Positions 1 through 7,613 of a stretch of DNA of 64,000 bases are shown here, in pieces (position 1 is the stretch's first letter; each line of letters opens with the position of its first letter). The translations under genes and the position numbers were made by a program. This DNA comes from Leifsonia sp. Leaf264 (lineage in GTDB: Bacteria > Actinomycetota > Actinomycetes > Actinomycetales > Microbacteriaceae). The notes below the pieces were generated by a model. That model saw nothing but the letters and a program-made list of their open reading frames with translations. It searched no databases and had not been told where the DNA came from. The DNA lies in contig NZ_LMMR01000005.1 of the NCBI RefSeq assembly GCF_001422325.1, forward strand, positions 1 through 64,000, read 5' to 3'.

Positions 1-78
1 CCACGAAGAGTGTTACACACGCCTCCTGGCGTCGAATATCCACGAAGAGTGTTACACACGCCTCCTGGCGTCGAATAT
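1..78. repeat. two tandem 39-bp direct repeats
   Basis: Bases 1-39 and 40-78 are identical copies of a unit beginning CCACGAAGAGTGTTACACAC and ending GTCGAATAT. The array may continue left of the window. A partial echo, CTGTTACACGCC, occurs at about 121-132. No start codon or gene is associated with it; a replication, partition or terminal element is possible but unproven. Bases 79-208 hold no gene I can support. Confidence 0.95.
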
Positions 79-208
79 TCAGTTGTGGGGTATCGCGCTT
101 CTCTTGGTGACACGGCGGCACTGTTACACGCCATTTCCGCAGCAAAAGAGCGGCACTCTGGCCTCTGAGTTACTGGGGCATGGCGACCGGTTGAGCCGGT
201 CAGGCTTT

Positions 209-448
209 CTAGTAGTCGAACTTGTGGGCGCCGGCCGGGTGCTGGACCAGGCCATCCTTCTCGAGGTGGTCGATCAGCGGGACGCTGGCGACGAACATGC
301 CGACGAATGCGAGCATGCCTTCGAAACCGACGGTCAGCAGCATGTGTGCGCCGGCGGGGATCAGGATGGGTGCGAGCGCGTGGCCCAGGCAGGCACCGGC
401 GAGGCCAGCTGCGACGACAAGGGCGGAGAGGAGGATGAGCTTCTTCAT
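209..448 (-). CDS. small membrane protein, unknown function
   Basis: 79 codons. The N-terminus MKKLILLSALVVAAGLAGA is a hydrophobic segment and a second hydrophobic stretch lies near residues 35-58, so it is probably a two-span membrane protein or has an uncleaved signal. The ATG is chosen because the phage start motif (457-465, CCGCACATG in gene sense) ends just upstream and no Shine-Dalgarno sequence is present. It follows the 490-765 gene in the same direction. No family recognised. Confidence 0.7.
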   Translation of the reverse strand: MKKLILLSALVVAAGLAGACLGHALAPILIPAGAHMLLTVGFEGMLAFVGMFVASVPLIDHLEKDGLVQHPAGAHKFDY

Positions 449-489
449 GACACCCACATGTGCGGACATCCTGGTTCCTGCAGACAGCC

Positions 490-765
490 TCAGATCGTCA
501 TCTTGTAGACGGTGGTGACCGAAGTCACCTCGTTGTCCTGGACGACGTCGATGACGCCGGTGATCCCGTCGAGCTCGGCGAGGTAGCGGACAGCACCTCG
601 GTACGACTTGACGAACTTCTCGTCCGATCCGTCGATCGTGACGACGTAGTGGCCGCCTTCGGAACGCCACACATGGGCTGTCTGCTCGCCGACCATGACC
701 ATGGCGGAGCCCGCCTGCATGATGTCGATGGTGGCCTGCGTCTTGGACGGGTGTGCGATCTTCAT
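490..765 (-). CDS. hypothetical protein, 91 aa
   Basis: Soluble protein starting MKIAHPSKTQATIDIMQAG, ending VTTVYKMTI, predicted alpha/beta. The start motif (774-782) precedes the ATG by 8 bases and there is no Shine-Dalgarno, as with its downstream neighbour. No family recognised; function unknown. Confidence 0.7.
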   Translation of the reverse strand: MKIAHPSKTQATIDIMQAGSAMVMVGEQTAHVWRSEGGHYVVTIDGSDEKFVKSYRGAVRYLAELDGITGVIDVVQDNEVTSVTTVYKMTI

Positions 766-786
766 GTCACCAACATGTGCGGACGA

Positions 787-1323
787 TCAGGACTCTGCAG
801 GCAGCCCTTCGAGGAACTCACGGATCTGGGTCAGGTGAGCCGGCTTCAGCCCGAAGTCGAACTGCGGCTCCACCAGCAGGCTGGGCGTGGTGCCGACAGC
901 CTGAAGGACGAACGGGCCGTGCGGCGCGACTTCGAAGTCGTCAACCCAGATGAACGGTGCCGGCGACGCAACCTGATCGGCGATGATCCCGTCCCGTTTC
1001 CACCATCCGGCGCCGTCCCACCCGCCGTCGACGTACGGCATGACACGGCCGGAGCTGATCCCGGGAAGGTCCTCGTTGGCGTTCAGGTTCGGGACCACAC
1101 CGGTGAGGATGGAGTCGTCTTCGCACCAGGTGGTGACCCAGACGAGCTCGACGTCGAACTCGGTGATGATCTTGTCGAGGGCGCGGACCATGTCGGGAGC
1201 CCACTGGATCTTGAACACAGCCTGGGTGGTGCCGGCGTAGGCGACAGCCTTCTCGTCCCAGAGGGCAAAGGCGAGGGGTGCGTTGATGCAGCCATCGAAG
1301 TCGAGGTAGAGGCGGGGTCGCAT
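787..1323 (-). CDS. HAD-superfamily hydrolase
   Basis: 178 codons. All four HAD signatures are visible: motif I DFDGC at residues 7-11, motif II in WVTTW near residue 65, a Lys in WWKRDGI near 112, and motif IV IWVDDFE near 125. These predict a Mg-dependent phosphatase acting through the first Asp. The ATG at 1323 has a Shine-Dalgarno (GAAGGACCC) and a start-motif variant sits 44 bases further up (1367-1375). The substrate is unknown. A role as an RNA 3'-end phosphatase beside the RNA ligase is conceivable but is inference only. Confidence 0.82.
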   Translation of the reverse strand: MRPRLYLDFDGCINAPLAFALWDEKAVAYAGTTQAVFKIQWAPDMVRALDKIITEFDVELVWVTTWCEDDSILTGVVPNLNANEDLPGISSGRVMPYVDGGWDGAGWWKRDGIIADQVASPAPFIWVDDFEVAPHGPFVLQAVGTTPSLLVEPQFDFGLKPAHLTQIREFLEGLPAES

Positions 1324-1381
1324 GAGAGGGTCCTTCGGTCGGGGTAGGGGTGGAGCACCGGGAGGGCATGTGGCACACAGA

Positions 1382-1416
1382 GAACGGGCCGTCCCAGGAG
1401 GTGGGACGACCCGTTC
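1382..1416 (-). terminator. hairpin, likely terminator
   Basis: Inverted repeat GAACGGG...CCCGTTC with further pairing inside (GTCCCA/TGGGAC), in the gap downstream of the 1459-2508 gene. It lacks a long U-tract, as is common in GC-rich actinobacteria. Confidence 0.65.
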
Positions 1417-1458
1417 GGATCCGGTCAGGATGGGCGGCAGGGCGCCCAACCGGCCAGG

Positions 1459-2508
1459 TTAGACAGCCTTGAAGAAGTACGGTTCGTCACCGAACAGCGG
1501 CGAGATCGCCCACGTGCCCTTCTCCGCATCCGCTGAGGGGATCAGGATCAGCACAGACGCATCCGTTGACGCGCCGGTGAACATCTCCGTGGTGCTGTCC
1601 AGGTCACCTTCGATGTACCCGCTTGCGAGCTCGTTGTACGTCTCGTACGTGTTCCCGTCAGCGCCGACGAACTTCACCTGGATGTCGTACCCGGGAGTGG
1701 AGGACCCCTCACCGATGTAGGTGAGGTGCAGCGGCAAAGTCGCCCACTGGTACCCGTCCGGGGCGGGGTCGCTGAACTGGTTCGTCGCAGCGACAGTCTC
1801 ACCGGCGTTCAGGTTCGAAGCGCCCGGGGTGATCTCCCAAGTGCTCGCACCGTTCTCCGTCATCGTGATCGTTGTCCCCAGCGCAGCCGGGTTGTCACGG
1901 GTTCCTACCTCAGGAGCGGCAGGCTCAGCAGGCTCCTCAGCCGGTTCCTCCGCAGCGTCAGACTCAGCCGGGGCTTCCGTGGCGGTGTCCACCTTCGGGA
2001 GGCTGTCATCGACCGCCTTCACGAACACGGCGGCGTACACGACGATCATGATGATCGCCAGGACCGCAGCGACACCGGACAGGATTGTGCCGACCAACGC
2101 CAGCGTCTTCACCTTGTTCTTCTGCGCCAGACCGATCGCGCCGAGGACGACACCGACGAGCGCTACGACGATGGCGAAGAAGTTCACGCCGGGGATGAAC
2201 GCGAACAGGAACGCGACAGCGCCCAGGATGACCGACGCCAGGCCGAGCCCGTTCTTCTTCGACGGGGCAGAGGCGTTCGGGTCGACGAGAGTGGGAGCGG
2301 CGTACGGTGCGGCCGCAGGGGCGCCGGGGTACACAGGCTGAGCATCCGGGGCGGGCGGAGCGGCCGCGGCGGGGGTCGCGGTGTCAGGGGCCGGCGGCGC
2401 TGCGGGCACGGTGTTCTCAGGTGCCGGCGGCGCGGGAGGTGCCGGCTGGTCGGAGCCGGAAGGCTGCGCCGGCTGTTCGGGTTCGGTGGGCGGGAATGTG
2501 TTGGACAT
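1459..2508 (-). CDS. membrane protein with Pro/Ala-rich N-terminus (DUF4190/DUF4352-like)
   Basis: 349 codons. Residues 1-85 are Pro/Ala-rich, starting MSNTFPPTEPEQPAQPSGS. Two hydrophobic segments follow (about 95-130 and 145-170), then an acidic Glu/Pro/Ala linker and an external-looking domain of about 150 residues starting VGTRDNPAALGTTITMTENG. The layout resembles actinobacterial cell-envelope proteins with a DUF4190-type membrane part and a DUF4352-like beta domain. The ATG at 2508 follows a motif variant (CACCCTAGGCGC). It may be host-derived and act at the envelope. Confidence 0.75.
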   Translation of the reverse strand: MSNTFPPTEPEQPAQPSGSDQPAPPAPPAPENTVPAAPPAPDTATPAAAAPPAPDAQPVYPGAPAAAPYAAPTLVDPNASAPSKKNGLGLASVILGAVAFLFAFIPGVNFFAIVVALVGVVLGAIGLAQKNKVKTLALVGTILSGVAAVLAIIMIVVYAAVFVKAVDDSLPKVDTATEAPAESDAAEEPAEEPAEPAAPEVGTRDNPAALGTTITMTENGASTWEITPGASNLNAGETVAATNQFSDPAPDGYQWATLPLHLTYIGEGSSTPGYDIQVKFVGADGNTYETYNELASGYIEGDLDSTTEMFTGASTDASVLILIPSADAEKGTWAISPLFGDEPYFFKAV

Positions 2509-2630
2509 GCGCCTAGGGTGACAGACACCCTCTGACATTGGAGAGCGCTATGAGGTCCCTGACCCCGAACTGGGGGCGCACTCTGGTGTTCCTGAAAGTC
2601 GGAAGGAGGTCAGCCGAGCTTGCGTTCGGC

Positions 2631-3113
2631 TCAGATGTCCACCTTGGACCCGGCGGGCGCTTCCGGGACGTCGTCGATCCGGCTGAACACGTCGCCCTGC
2701 TTGATCGCTGCGTTCAGGATCTGGACCATGTAATTGAATCGGCCGCGGAGCTCTGTGAGCGACCGCGCCTTGCGGTCGGCGTACTCCAGTCCGCTTTCCG
2801 GTGTTCCTTCACTGCCGGAGGTGAGCATGTCGGCGTTCTCCCACAGGGTGTTCGACGCCTCCCATGACATCTCGTTGAGGATGAACCGGAAGTAGTCGTG
2901 GTTGATGTCCACGCCGTAGTGCTTGGCGCGCGCCTCAGGGTAAGAGATGACGGGGTAGCCGTCCGCTTGGAACTCCACCGTCATGTCCAGGTTCGTCACG
3001 ACGGTCAGAACCCTGCGGCGCATGGCACGGTCCTCGTCGTCGAGAGGTCGGCCGCGTAGCCACGCGATCGTCTCGAACGCCTCGTAGACGGTGCCTTCGT
3101 TCGACTTGGTCAC
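2631..3113 (-). CDS. hypothetical protein, 160 aa
   Basis: Begins MTKSNEGTVYEAFETIAW and is mostly alpha-helical and soluble. The GTG at 3113 is chosen because it overlaps the stop of the 3110-3517 gene in a GTGA arrangement, implying translational coupling; an in-frame GTG at 3125 is the alternative. No family recognised. Confidence 0.7.
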   Translation of the reverse strand: MTKSNEGTVYEAFETIAWLRGRPLDDEDRAMRRRVLTVVTNLDMTVEFQADGYPVISYPEARAKHYGVDINHDYFRFILNEMSWEASNTLWENADMLTSGSEGTPESGLEYADRKARSLTELRGRFNYMVQILNAAIKQGDVFSRIDDVPEAPAGSKVDI

Positions 3114-3517
3114 GCCGCGCCCCACCTCGTCGCGTCGGCGACATCGTCGAAGAGGAGCGGCACGCCGCTGTGGCCGTCGGCCGGGACGATGCCGATGATG
3201 CGTGTCCGCTCTCCGGCCTCGCGGACCACCTTGATGGGCTGGCCGACCAGTTCCTCCCAGTTGTTGACGCCGACGGCGCGGATGATCGCGGAGATCATCT
3301 GCATGCCGTACTCCGTCGGGATGCGCTCACCGCGGTGGCCCGGGTGGGGATGTGGTCGGTCGAGGGCGTAGTCGCCGAACCCGTGCCCGCCGCCGCCTTC
3401 GAGGTCCACCCACACCCAGAAGGTGAAGAACAGACGCTCAGGGTCGAACCCGAGGGTGGTGCGGGTGATGGTGGCGTTCTCTTGGAAGAGGTACTTGGGG
3501 ATCGTCGAACCGGTCAT
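3110..3517 (-). CDS. hypothetical protein, 135 aa
   Basis: Begins MTGSTIPKYLFQENATITR and has a Gly/His-rich stretch (GGGGHGFGDYALDRPHPHPG) near residue 40. The ATG at 3517 has a Shine-Dalgarno (GAAAGGAACC), and the start motif lies 26 bases further up at 3544-3552. First gene of a coupled pair with 2631-3113. Function unknown. Confidence 0.7.
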   Translation of the reverse strand: MTGSTIPKYLFQENATITRTTLGFDPERLFFTFWVWVDLEGGGGHGFGDYALDRPHPHPGHRGERIPTEYGMQMISAIIRAVGVNNWEELVGQPIKVVREAGERTRIIGIVPADGHSGVPLLFDDVADATRWGAA

Positions 3518-3573
3518 GGGGTGGTTCCTTTCGTCACCACCCACATGTGCGGCTCCCACGGAAAGCGCGGGAG

Positions 3574-3948
3574 TTACAGCGAACCGCCTTGCTGAACGGT
3601 CAGCGACTCGAACAGGCAGTGGGCGAGGGACGCGTTGGCGTACTCCGTCCAGTTGCGACCGGTGGTGTCCTGGTAGGACCAGATTGTGGGGATTCCGTAC
3701 CCGGTCAGCAGCCCGCCTGTCTTGCTCGTGCGGGTGCCAAGCCGTTCGCTTCTCACGACGACGCCGACGGGTTCCCCGTCGAGGAACACGTCGCGCTCCA
3801 CCAGGGCGTGCCAGCCGCCGTGGCGCAGTTCAGAGCCGTCACCGCCGTCCCGGGACGGCTTGTCGAGCTCACGCGGTGTGCCGACGGTGATTCGCCCTTC
3901 GAGCGCGCGAGCGCCGTTGTGGCCGTGGCGGGGTTTGCGGATCAGCAT
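3574..3948 (-). CDS. hypothetical protein, 124 aa
   Basis: Begins MLIRKPRHGHNGARALEGR. Basic N-terminus, then a beta-rich part (VFLDGEPVGVVVRSERLGTR). The ATG at 3948 has a weak Shine-Dalgarno (ACAGGAAC). Lies between the RNA-ligase operon and the 3110 gene. No family recognised. Confidence 0.65.
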   Translation of the reverse strand: MLIRKPRHGHNGARALEGRITVGTPRELDKPSRDGGDGSELRHGGWHALVERDVFLDGEPVGVVVRSERLGTRTSKTGGLLTGYGIPTIWSYQDTTGRNWTEYANASLAHCLFESLTVQQGGSL

Positions 3949-3998
3949 GCGTTCCTGTTCGTGAGTATTGGCCCCATCGTATGAGCGTTGGATGGCGG

Positions 3999-4178
3999 TC
4001 AGAGAAACAGCGCGACTTTCATCTCCGGTCGGAGGTCGTAGCGCCGGGGCTCGTCACGGCTCGGTGCCGGGTTGGGCACCATGACCCGCCGGCCGATGTT
4101 GGCCTTCACTGTTCGAGTCTCCTGGACGGGTGCGGTGCGACGCGTGAGCTTCGTCCGCACCTGGCCGAGAAGTTCCAT
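3999..4178 (-). CDS. small basic protein, 59 aa
   Basis: Reads MELLGQVRTKLTRRTAPVQE and ends RPEMKVALFL. Its ATG overlaps the stop of the RNA ligase (TGATG), so it is very probably translated by coupling from it. Rich in Arg, consistent with nucleic-acid contact, but no family is recognised. Coupling suggests it works with, or is co-expressed with, the ligase. Confidence 0.6.
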   Translation of the reverse strand: MELLGQVRTKLTRRTAPVQETRTVKANIGRRVMVPNPAPSRDEPRRYDLRPEMKVALFL

Positions 4179-5239
4179 CAGCGGTCAGCCTTCATGAGGT
4201 ATGCGTTCGAAACCACTTTCGCGCTTGCGCGGACGAACCGCTCGTTCACCTGGATGAGTGTCTTGTCGGTGGCTCGCCAGACGAGGCCTTCGGCGTTGCG
4301 GGTCGGGTTCACCAGCGACTTCAGCTTGTCCACTTGGGCGAGTGCCTCATCGACGGTCTCCGGGAACGGGAGCGGGTGGATGGGGACGGCGATCGCCTGA
4401 ACGAACTCGGGCCACTCGTCGCGGGGGATCTCGACCCCGTCGACGATGACGGTGAACGCAGCGAATGTCGCCTCGGTCACCTGCAACGGGTTCGACGTGG
4501 CGCCGGACCCGGGGCCGAACAGCTCACCCTGCACTGCAGCGCGAGCGCCGGGGTAGGCGGCGGCGATCTGCTCGTGCAGGTTCAGCTTGGCGGCGACCTT
4601 CCACATGATGTTGTTCTCGTCGAACTTCAGCTCGTAGTTCCGGAACGCCACCCCACAGTAGTCACCGTCGGTGAGGACAGTCATGGAGGTGCCGTCGATC
4701 TTCTCGGTGGCGACCCAGTTGGCGTCACGGCCGTCGCGGAGGAGGTCGCCGAAGTTCTGCAGGCGCTCCTCGCCGGTGCGTGGGATGCCAGCGGGGAACC
4801 CGCCGACGACGATGTGCTTGATGTCCTCCGGGATCGGCTGGTCCCACTTCACGACACCGAGCTCGTCGGTGACGTTGTCGCCGGGCTGGCGGCCGGCGAG
4901 TTCCGGGAACAGGTTGATCGGGAGGACGAGGCCCTGGGAGTACTGGCCGCGCAGCTTCGCGGTCTTCAGCACGTGGCCGGTGAATCCGTCCTCGTTGGTG
5001 CGGATGCCGCGGGGTGCGAGGAACTCGTAGCGGGGGTCGGTGGTGTCCAGGTGGGAGTCGACCTCGAAGTAGACGGCGAGGTCACCGACGACGAACTCGC
5101 CCTTCTTCACGACGACGTCCCAGCCGCGAACACGGGCGCGGACGATGGCGTCAGCGTCGGGGATGGGGTGGATCTCGGTGATCGTCTCGACGGTGGCGAG
5201 GGAGCGGATCTCGGCGGGGGCTTCAAGGGTGATGGTCAT
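4178..5239 (-). CDS. RNA ligase, Rnl5/DraRnl-like
   Basis: 353 codons. The nucleotidyltransferase motif I is ATEKIDGTSM (near residues 186-195), whose Lys would carry AMP. Later motifs include FRNYELKF (III), EGLVWRA (IV) and LIQVNERF (V). The roughly 180-residue N-terminal domain before motif I, containing ATVETITEIHPIPDADAI, matches the N-terminal OB-type domain of Deinococcus RNA ligase (DRB0094/Rnl5 family), which seals 3'-OH/5'-P nicks in RNA duplexes. The start has a good Shine-Dalgarno (AGGAGAAC). With Thg1 and the tRNA array it suggests RNA repair. Confidence 0.85.
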   Translation of the reverse strand: MTITLEAPAEIRSLATVETITEIHPIPDADAIVRARVRGWDVVVKKGEFVVGDLAVYFEVDSHLDTTDPRYEFLAPRGIRTNEDGFTGHVLKTAKLRGQYSQGLVLPINLFPELAGRQPGDNVTDELGVVKWDQPIPEDIKHIVVGGFPAGIPRTGEERLQNFGDLLRDGRDANWVATEKIDGTSMTVLTDGDYCGVAFRNYELKFDENNIMWKVAAKLNLHEQIAAAYPGARAAVQGELFGPGSGATSNPLQVTEATFAAFTVIVDGVEIPRDEWPEFVQAIAVPIHPLPFPETVDEALAQVDKLKSLVNPTRNAEGLVWRATDKTLIQVNERFVRASAKVVSNAYLMKADR

Positions 5240-5256
5240 GGCTGTTCTCCTGATGG

Positions 5257-5493
5257 TCAGTTGCCGGCGCCGGTGGCGCCGCAGTCGTTGCAGACGGTGT
5301 CGTTGTTCTCCGGGCGGGCGACGATCGTGTACTCGGGGTTCTCCGGAGCGTCGTCCGCGTCAGCGGCAGCCAGGAGTCCGTGCGCGACGTTGTCGTGCTG
5401 GTGGAGGTGCTCGGCGCAGTAAGCCGTCTCGTTCATCGGGGCGCCGGACGGGTCCGGGGTGTGGATGGCGTAGATGATGACTGCGGCGCTCAT
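5257..5493 (-). CDS. small zinc-ribbon-like protein, 78 aa
   Basis: Begins MSAAVIIYAIHTPDPSG and ends VCNDCGATGAGN. The single C-terminal CxxC plus Cys/His at residues 26-32 (CAEHLHQH) may bind zinc. The ATG overlaps the stop of the 5490-5858 gene (ATGA), so the pair is co-translated, and it leads into the RNA ligase. Function unknown. Confidence 0.65.
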   Translation of the reverse strand: MSAAVIIYAIHTPDPSGAPMNETAYCAEHLHQHDNVAHGLLAAADADDAPENPEYTIVARPENNDTVCNDCGATGAGN

Positions 5494-5858
5494 GCGGCGG
5501 CCTGCTTCTGGTCTTCGAGAGCACCGAGGATGTGGGCGGCCGACTCGACAAGGTAGCGGCGGCGGGTGTTGACGTCGCCGAAGATGCCGAACCCGTCGTC
5601 GCCGGCTGTTTTCTCGAAGAAGGGACGGCTGAGCTTGTCGCCTTCGAACAGGTAGACACGGAACACGCCTCCGCGGAGGCGGACGAACGCGGCGGGAAGG
5701 TCGCTGTCGGCTAGGAACACCTCATGCGTTTCAGCTGCGGCGATCCGGGTCCGGACGAAGGTGAGCTCGCCCACCTGGATCTCCGTGCCGATCTCCTCGT
5801 CGGGGTTTGCCGTTCCCAGCCATTCATGGTCGGCGGGGTTGGTGATCGTCTTCTCCAT
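5490..5858 (-). CDS. hypothetical protein, 122 aa
   Basis: Begins MEKTITNPADHEWLGTANPD and ends LEDQKQAAA; beta-rich centre, helical C-terminus. The ATG at 5858 follows the start motif (5867-5875) by 8 bases without a Shine-Dalgarno. First gene after the stable-RNA island, heading a coupled series 5490-5257-4178-3999 that includes the RNA ligase. Confidence 0.7.
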   Translation of the reverse strand: MEKTITNPADHEWLGTANPDEEIGTEIQVGELTFVRTRIAAAETHEVFLADSDLPAAFVRLRGGVFRVYLFEGDKLSRPFFEKTAGDDGFGIFGDVNTRRRYLVESAAHILGALEDQKQAAA

Positions 5859-5893
5859 GTCACCCACATGTGCGGATGGCGGGAAGACTGCGG

Positions 5894-5970
5894 TGGTGCG
5901 CCCGGAGAGACTTGAACTCCCGGCCTTCGGATTCGTATTCCGACGCTCTATCCAACTGAGCTACGGGCGC
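5894..5970 (-). tRNA. tRNA-Arg(ACG)
   Basis: Full cloverleaf: acceptor GCGCCCG/CGGGCGC, anticodon stem TCGGA/TCCGA with loop ATACGAA, T-loop TTCAAGT. Anticodon ACG, so inosine at position 34 would be needed to read CGN. CCA is encoded. Confidence 0.95.
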
Positions 5971-6055
5971 GTGTCCCGGAACCTCCGGGGCAGGGTTCTT
6001 GCCGCATCCGCAGTTCTGCTTATCTCCTTGCGGAATAAGCAAAAGGGCGGTGTTG

Positions 6056-6128
6056 AGCCTCGTGTCGGAGTTGAACCGACGGCCTATCCCTTACGAGGGG
6101 ATCGCTCTGGCCACTGAGCTAACGAGGC
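6056..6128 (-). tRNA. tRNA-Thr(CGT)
   Basis: Acceptor GCCTCGT/ACGAGGC, anticodon stem ATCCC/GGGAT with loop CTCGTAA, T-loop TTCAACT. CCA is not encoded. Confidence 0.93.
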
Positions 6129-6136
6129 GAGGATGG

Positions 6137-6211
6137 TGGTGCCCCCGGAGAGGATCGAACTCCCGACACGCGGTTCCGAAGACCGCTGCTCTTCCGCTGA
6201 GCTACGAAGGC
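6137..6211 (-). tRNA. tRNA-Arg(TCG)
   Basis: Acceptor GCCTTCG pairs CGGGGGC using two G-U pairs. Anticodon stem GCGGT/ACCGC, loop CTTCGGA. CCA encoded. Eight bases from the preceding tRNA-Thr. Confidence 0.93.
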
Positions 6212-6288
6212 GTTTGCCCAGCGCACGGCCGGGCGGGATGCAATAGATTCACACGGAAGCGGCTCCTGTGTCGAAGTATTGCGGTGAG

Positions 6289-6361
6289 AGCGGACAGCGG
6301 GACTTGAACCCGCAACCTCCACCATGGCAAGGTGGCGCTCTACCAATTGAGCTATGTCCGC
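6289..6361 (-). tRNA. tRNA-Gly(GCC), copy 1
   Basis: Acceptor GCGGACA/TGTCCGC, anticodon stem CCACC/GGTGG, loop TTGCCAT, T-loop TTCAAGT. No CCA encoded. A second GCC isoacceptor lies at 7506-7577. Confidence 0.95.
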
Positions 6362-6403
6362 GTGGCCGGCTTTTGAGGCAGCCGACGAGCCCTAGTTCAT
6401 GTG

Positions 6404-6475
6404 AGCGGATGACGGGATTCGAACCCGCAACCCTCTGCTTGGGAAGCAGATGCCCTACCGTTGGGCCACATCCGC
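6404..6475 (-). tRNA. tRNA-Gly(CCC)
   Basis: Acceptor GCGGATG/CATCCGC, anticodon stem TCTGC/GCAGA, loop TTCCCAA, T-loop TTCGAAT. No CCA encoded. Confidence 0.95.
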
Positions 6476-6532
6476 GTACGACACGGCGCACGTGTCATTG
6501 ATGACTGTCGGCGGTGGCCGCCTGACGGTCAG

Positions 6533-6604
6533 TGCGCTCGGCGGGGATCGAACCCGCGGCCTACCGCTTAGGAGGCGGTCGCTCTTCCGCTGAGCTACGA
6601 ACGC
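6533..6604 (-). tRNA. tRNA-Arg(CCT)
   Basis: Acceptor GCGTTCG/CGAGCGC, anticodon stem ACCGC/GCGGT, loop CTCCTAA, T-loop TTCGATC. No CCA encoded. Third Arg isoacceptor of the island. Confidence 0.94.
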
Positions 6605-6605
6605 A

Positions 6606-6682
6606 TGGTGTGAGGAGCCGGGTCTCGCACCCCGGATCTCTCCGCGGTTCTCGCAGAGGCTCTGGTTGAGCTACTTCCTCAC
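6606..6682 (-). tRNA. degenerate tRNA-like gene (central triplet GAA)
   Basis: A perfect 7-bp acceptor (GTGAGGA/TCCTCAC) with encoded CCA, a D-arm GCTC/GAGC and a 6-bp anticodon stem. The loop is GAGAACC (no T33), the T-loop is TGCGAGA and the T-stem has a mismatch. The middle triplet is GAA, but a normal tRNA-Phe(GAA) exists at 11883-11954. It may be decayed, edited, or a non-decoding tRNA mimic. Confidence 0.5.
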
Positions 6683-6705
6683 TGGTCTTGGATGTGCGGC
6701 GAGCC

Positions 6706-7473
6706 TCAGCTCGCGTTCCGCAGCTCCGCGACTGTCCCGTCGACGAACTCGTCGAGCCCGTCTGCTGGTGCGTCAGCGAAGTACGGTTTGCGGCGGGTGA
6801 ACGCCGCGACGCCGGTCTCTCCGGTTCTCGTGTTGACGAACTCGCTGAGCCCCGATGTCATTCGCTTGTACAGGTGTCGGCCGTTCCGGAACCCGTCCGG
6901 GGTGAAGTCCGGGTCGGTGCCCTGCTCGGCGATCCTTCGTCGGACCTCGTTGACTCCGACGCCGTCCAGCTGGTGGTGGGAGAAGAACGTGCGGGCGGTC
7001 ATCGTCATGGAGTTCGCCCACCCGACCTGCTGGCGCCACAGGAAGTACCGTCCGATCTCGTCCCATCTGATGTTGAACGCGCGGCCGTCGAACGCGGCTG
7101 CCGCGTCGCCACCGTCAGCGCTGCGCTGCTCGTTGAACGCGGTCGATGCGACGGATGCTGCGATCGACACCAGCTTCTGCTGGCCGGCGCCGTAGGGGAG
7201 CTCGCCGAGCGCAGACGGGAGGATGAGGATGTTCGCCTCGTCGGACTGCACGAACACGTACTCGACCTGCGGGATCCGTTCGGCGAGAGCGCGAGCGGAG
7301 GCGTTCATCGCGTCGATGAACCGGTCATCGGCTGGTGCCTGCAGATGCTTCGTGTACTTGGAGAACCCGACACCGTCGACTCGGACGATCACCGGTCTGG
7401 TGCCGTCCAGGTGGGTCTTCGAGGCGTCCTCGCGGGCGCCGAAGAGGTCGGTGGAGTTCAGGTTCTGTGCCAT
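6706..7473 (-). CDS. thg1: tRNA(His) guanylyltransferase, Thg1 family
   Basis: 255 codons. Thg1 signatures in order: VRVDGVGFSKYT (residues 29-40, metal/nucleotide binding), QSDEANI (near 76), FDGRAFNIR (near 128) and YFLWRQQVGWANSM (near 143). Thg1 adds G-1 across from C73 of tRNA(His) by 3'-to-5' polymerisation; Thg1-like proteins also repair truncated tRNA 5' ends. The ATG at 7473 follows the start motif (7482-7490). It lies inside the tRNA array, and the phage tRNA(His) at 16203-16278 has T, not G, at position -1, giving the enzyme an obvious substrate. Confidence 0.92.
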   Translation of the reverse strand: MAQNLNSTDLFGAREDASKTHLDGTRPVIVRVDGVGFSKYTKHLQAPADDRFIDAMNASARALAERIPQVEYVFVQSDEANILILPSALGELPYGAGQQKLVSIAASVASTAFNEQRSADGGDAAAAFDGRAFNIRWDEIGRYFLWRQQVGWANSMTMTARTFFSHHQLDGVGVNEVRRRIAEQGTDPDFTPDGFRNGRHLYKRMTSGLSEFVNTRTGETGVAAFTRRKPYFADAPADGLDEFVDGTVAELRNAS

Positions 7474-7505
7474 GCAACGAACATGTGCGGCACGACGGGA
7501 TTCTG

Positions 7506-7577
7506 AGCGGATGACGAGATTCGAACTCGCGACCCTCACCTTGGCAAGGTGATGCGCTACCACTGCGCCACATCCGC
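7506..7577 (-). tRNA. tRNA-Gly(GCC), copy 2
   Basis: Acceptor GCGGATG/CATCCGC, anticodon stem TCACC/GGTGA, loop TTGCCAA. No CCA. Its body differs from copy 1 and resembles the Gly(CCC) gene, so it is not a simple recent duplicate. Confidence 0.95.
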
Positions 7578-7613
7578 GTTGCAGGTCTTTCCGGCGCCTG
7601 CGATCCGTTGGTT

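Noticed and set aside
2509-2630. A small gene starting at 2538 (MESAMRSL on plus or MSEGVCH on minus)
   Set aside because: The minus ATG at 2508 directly after the motif variant is the better start, and the plus frame has no ribosome site.
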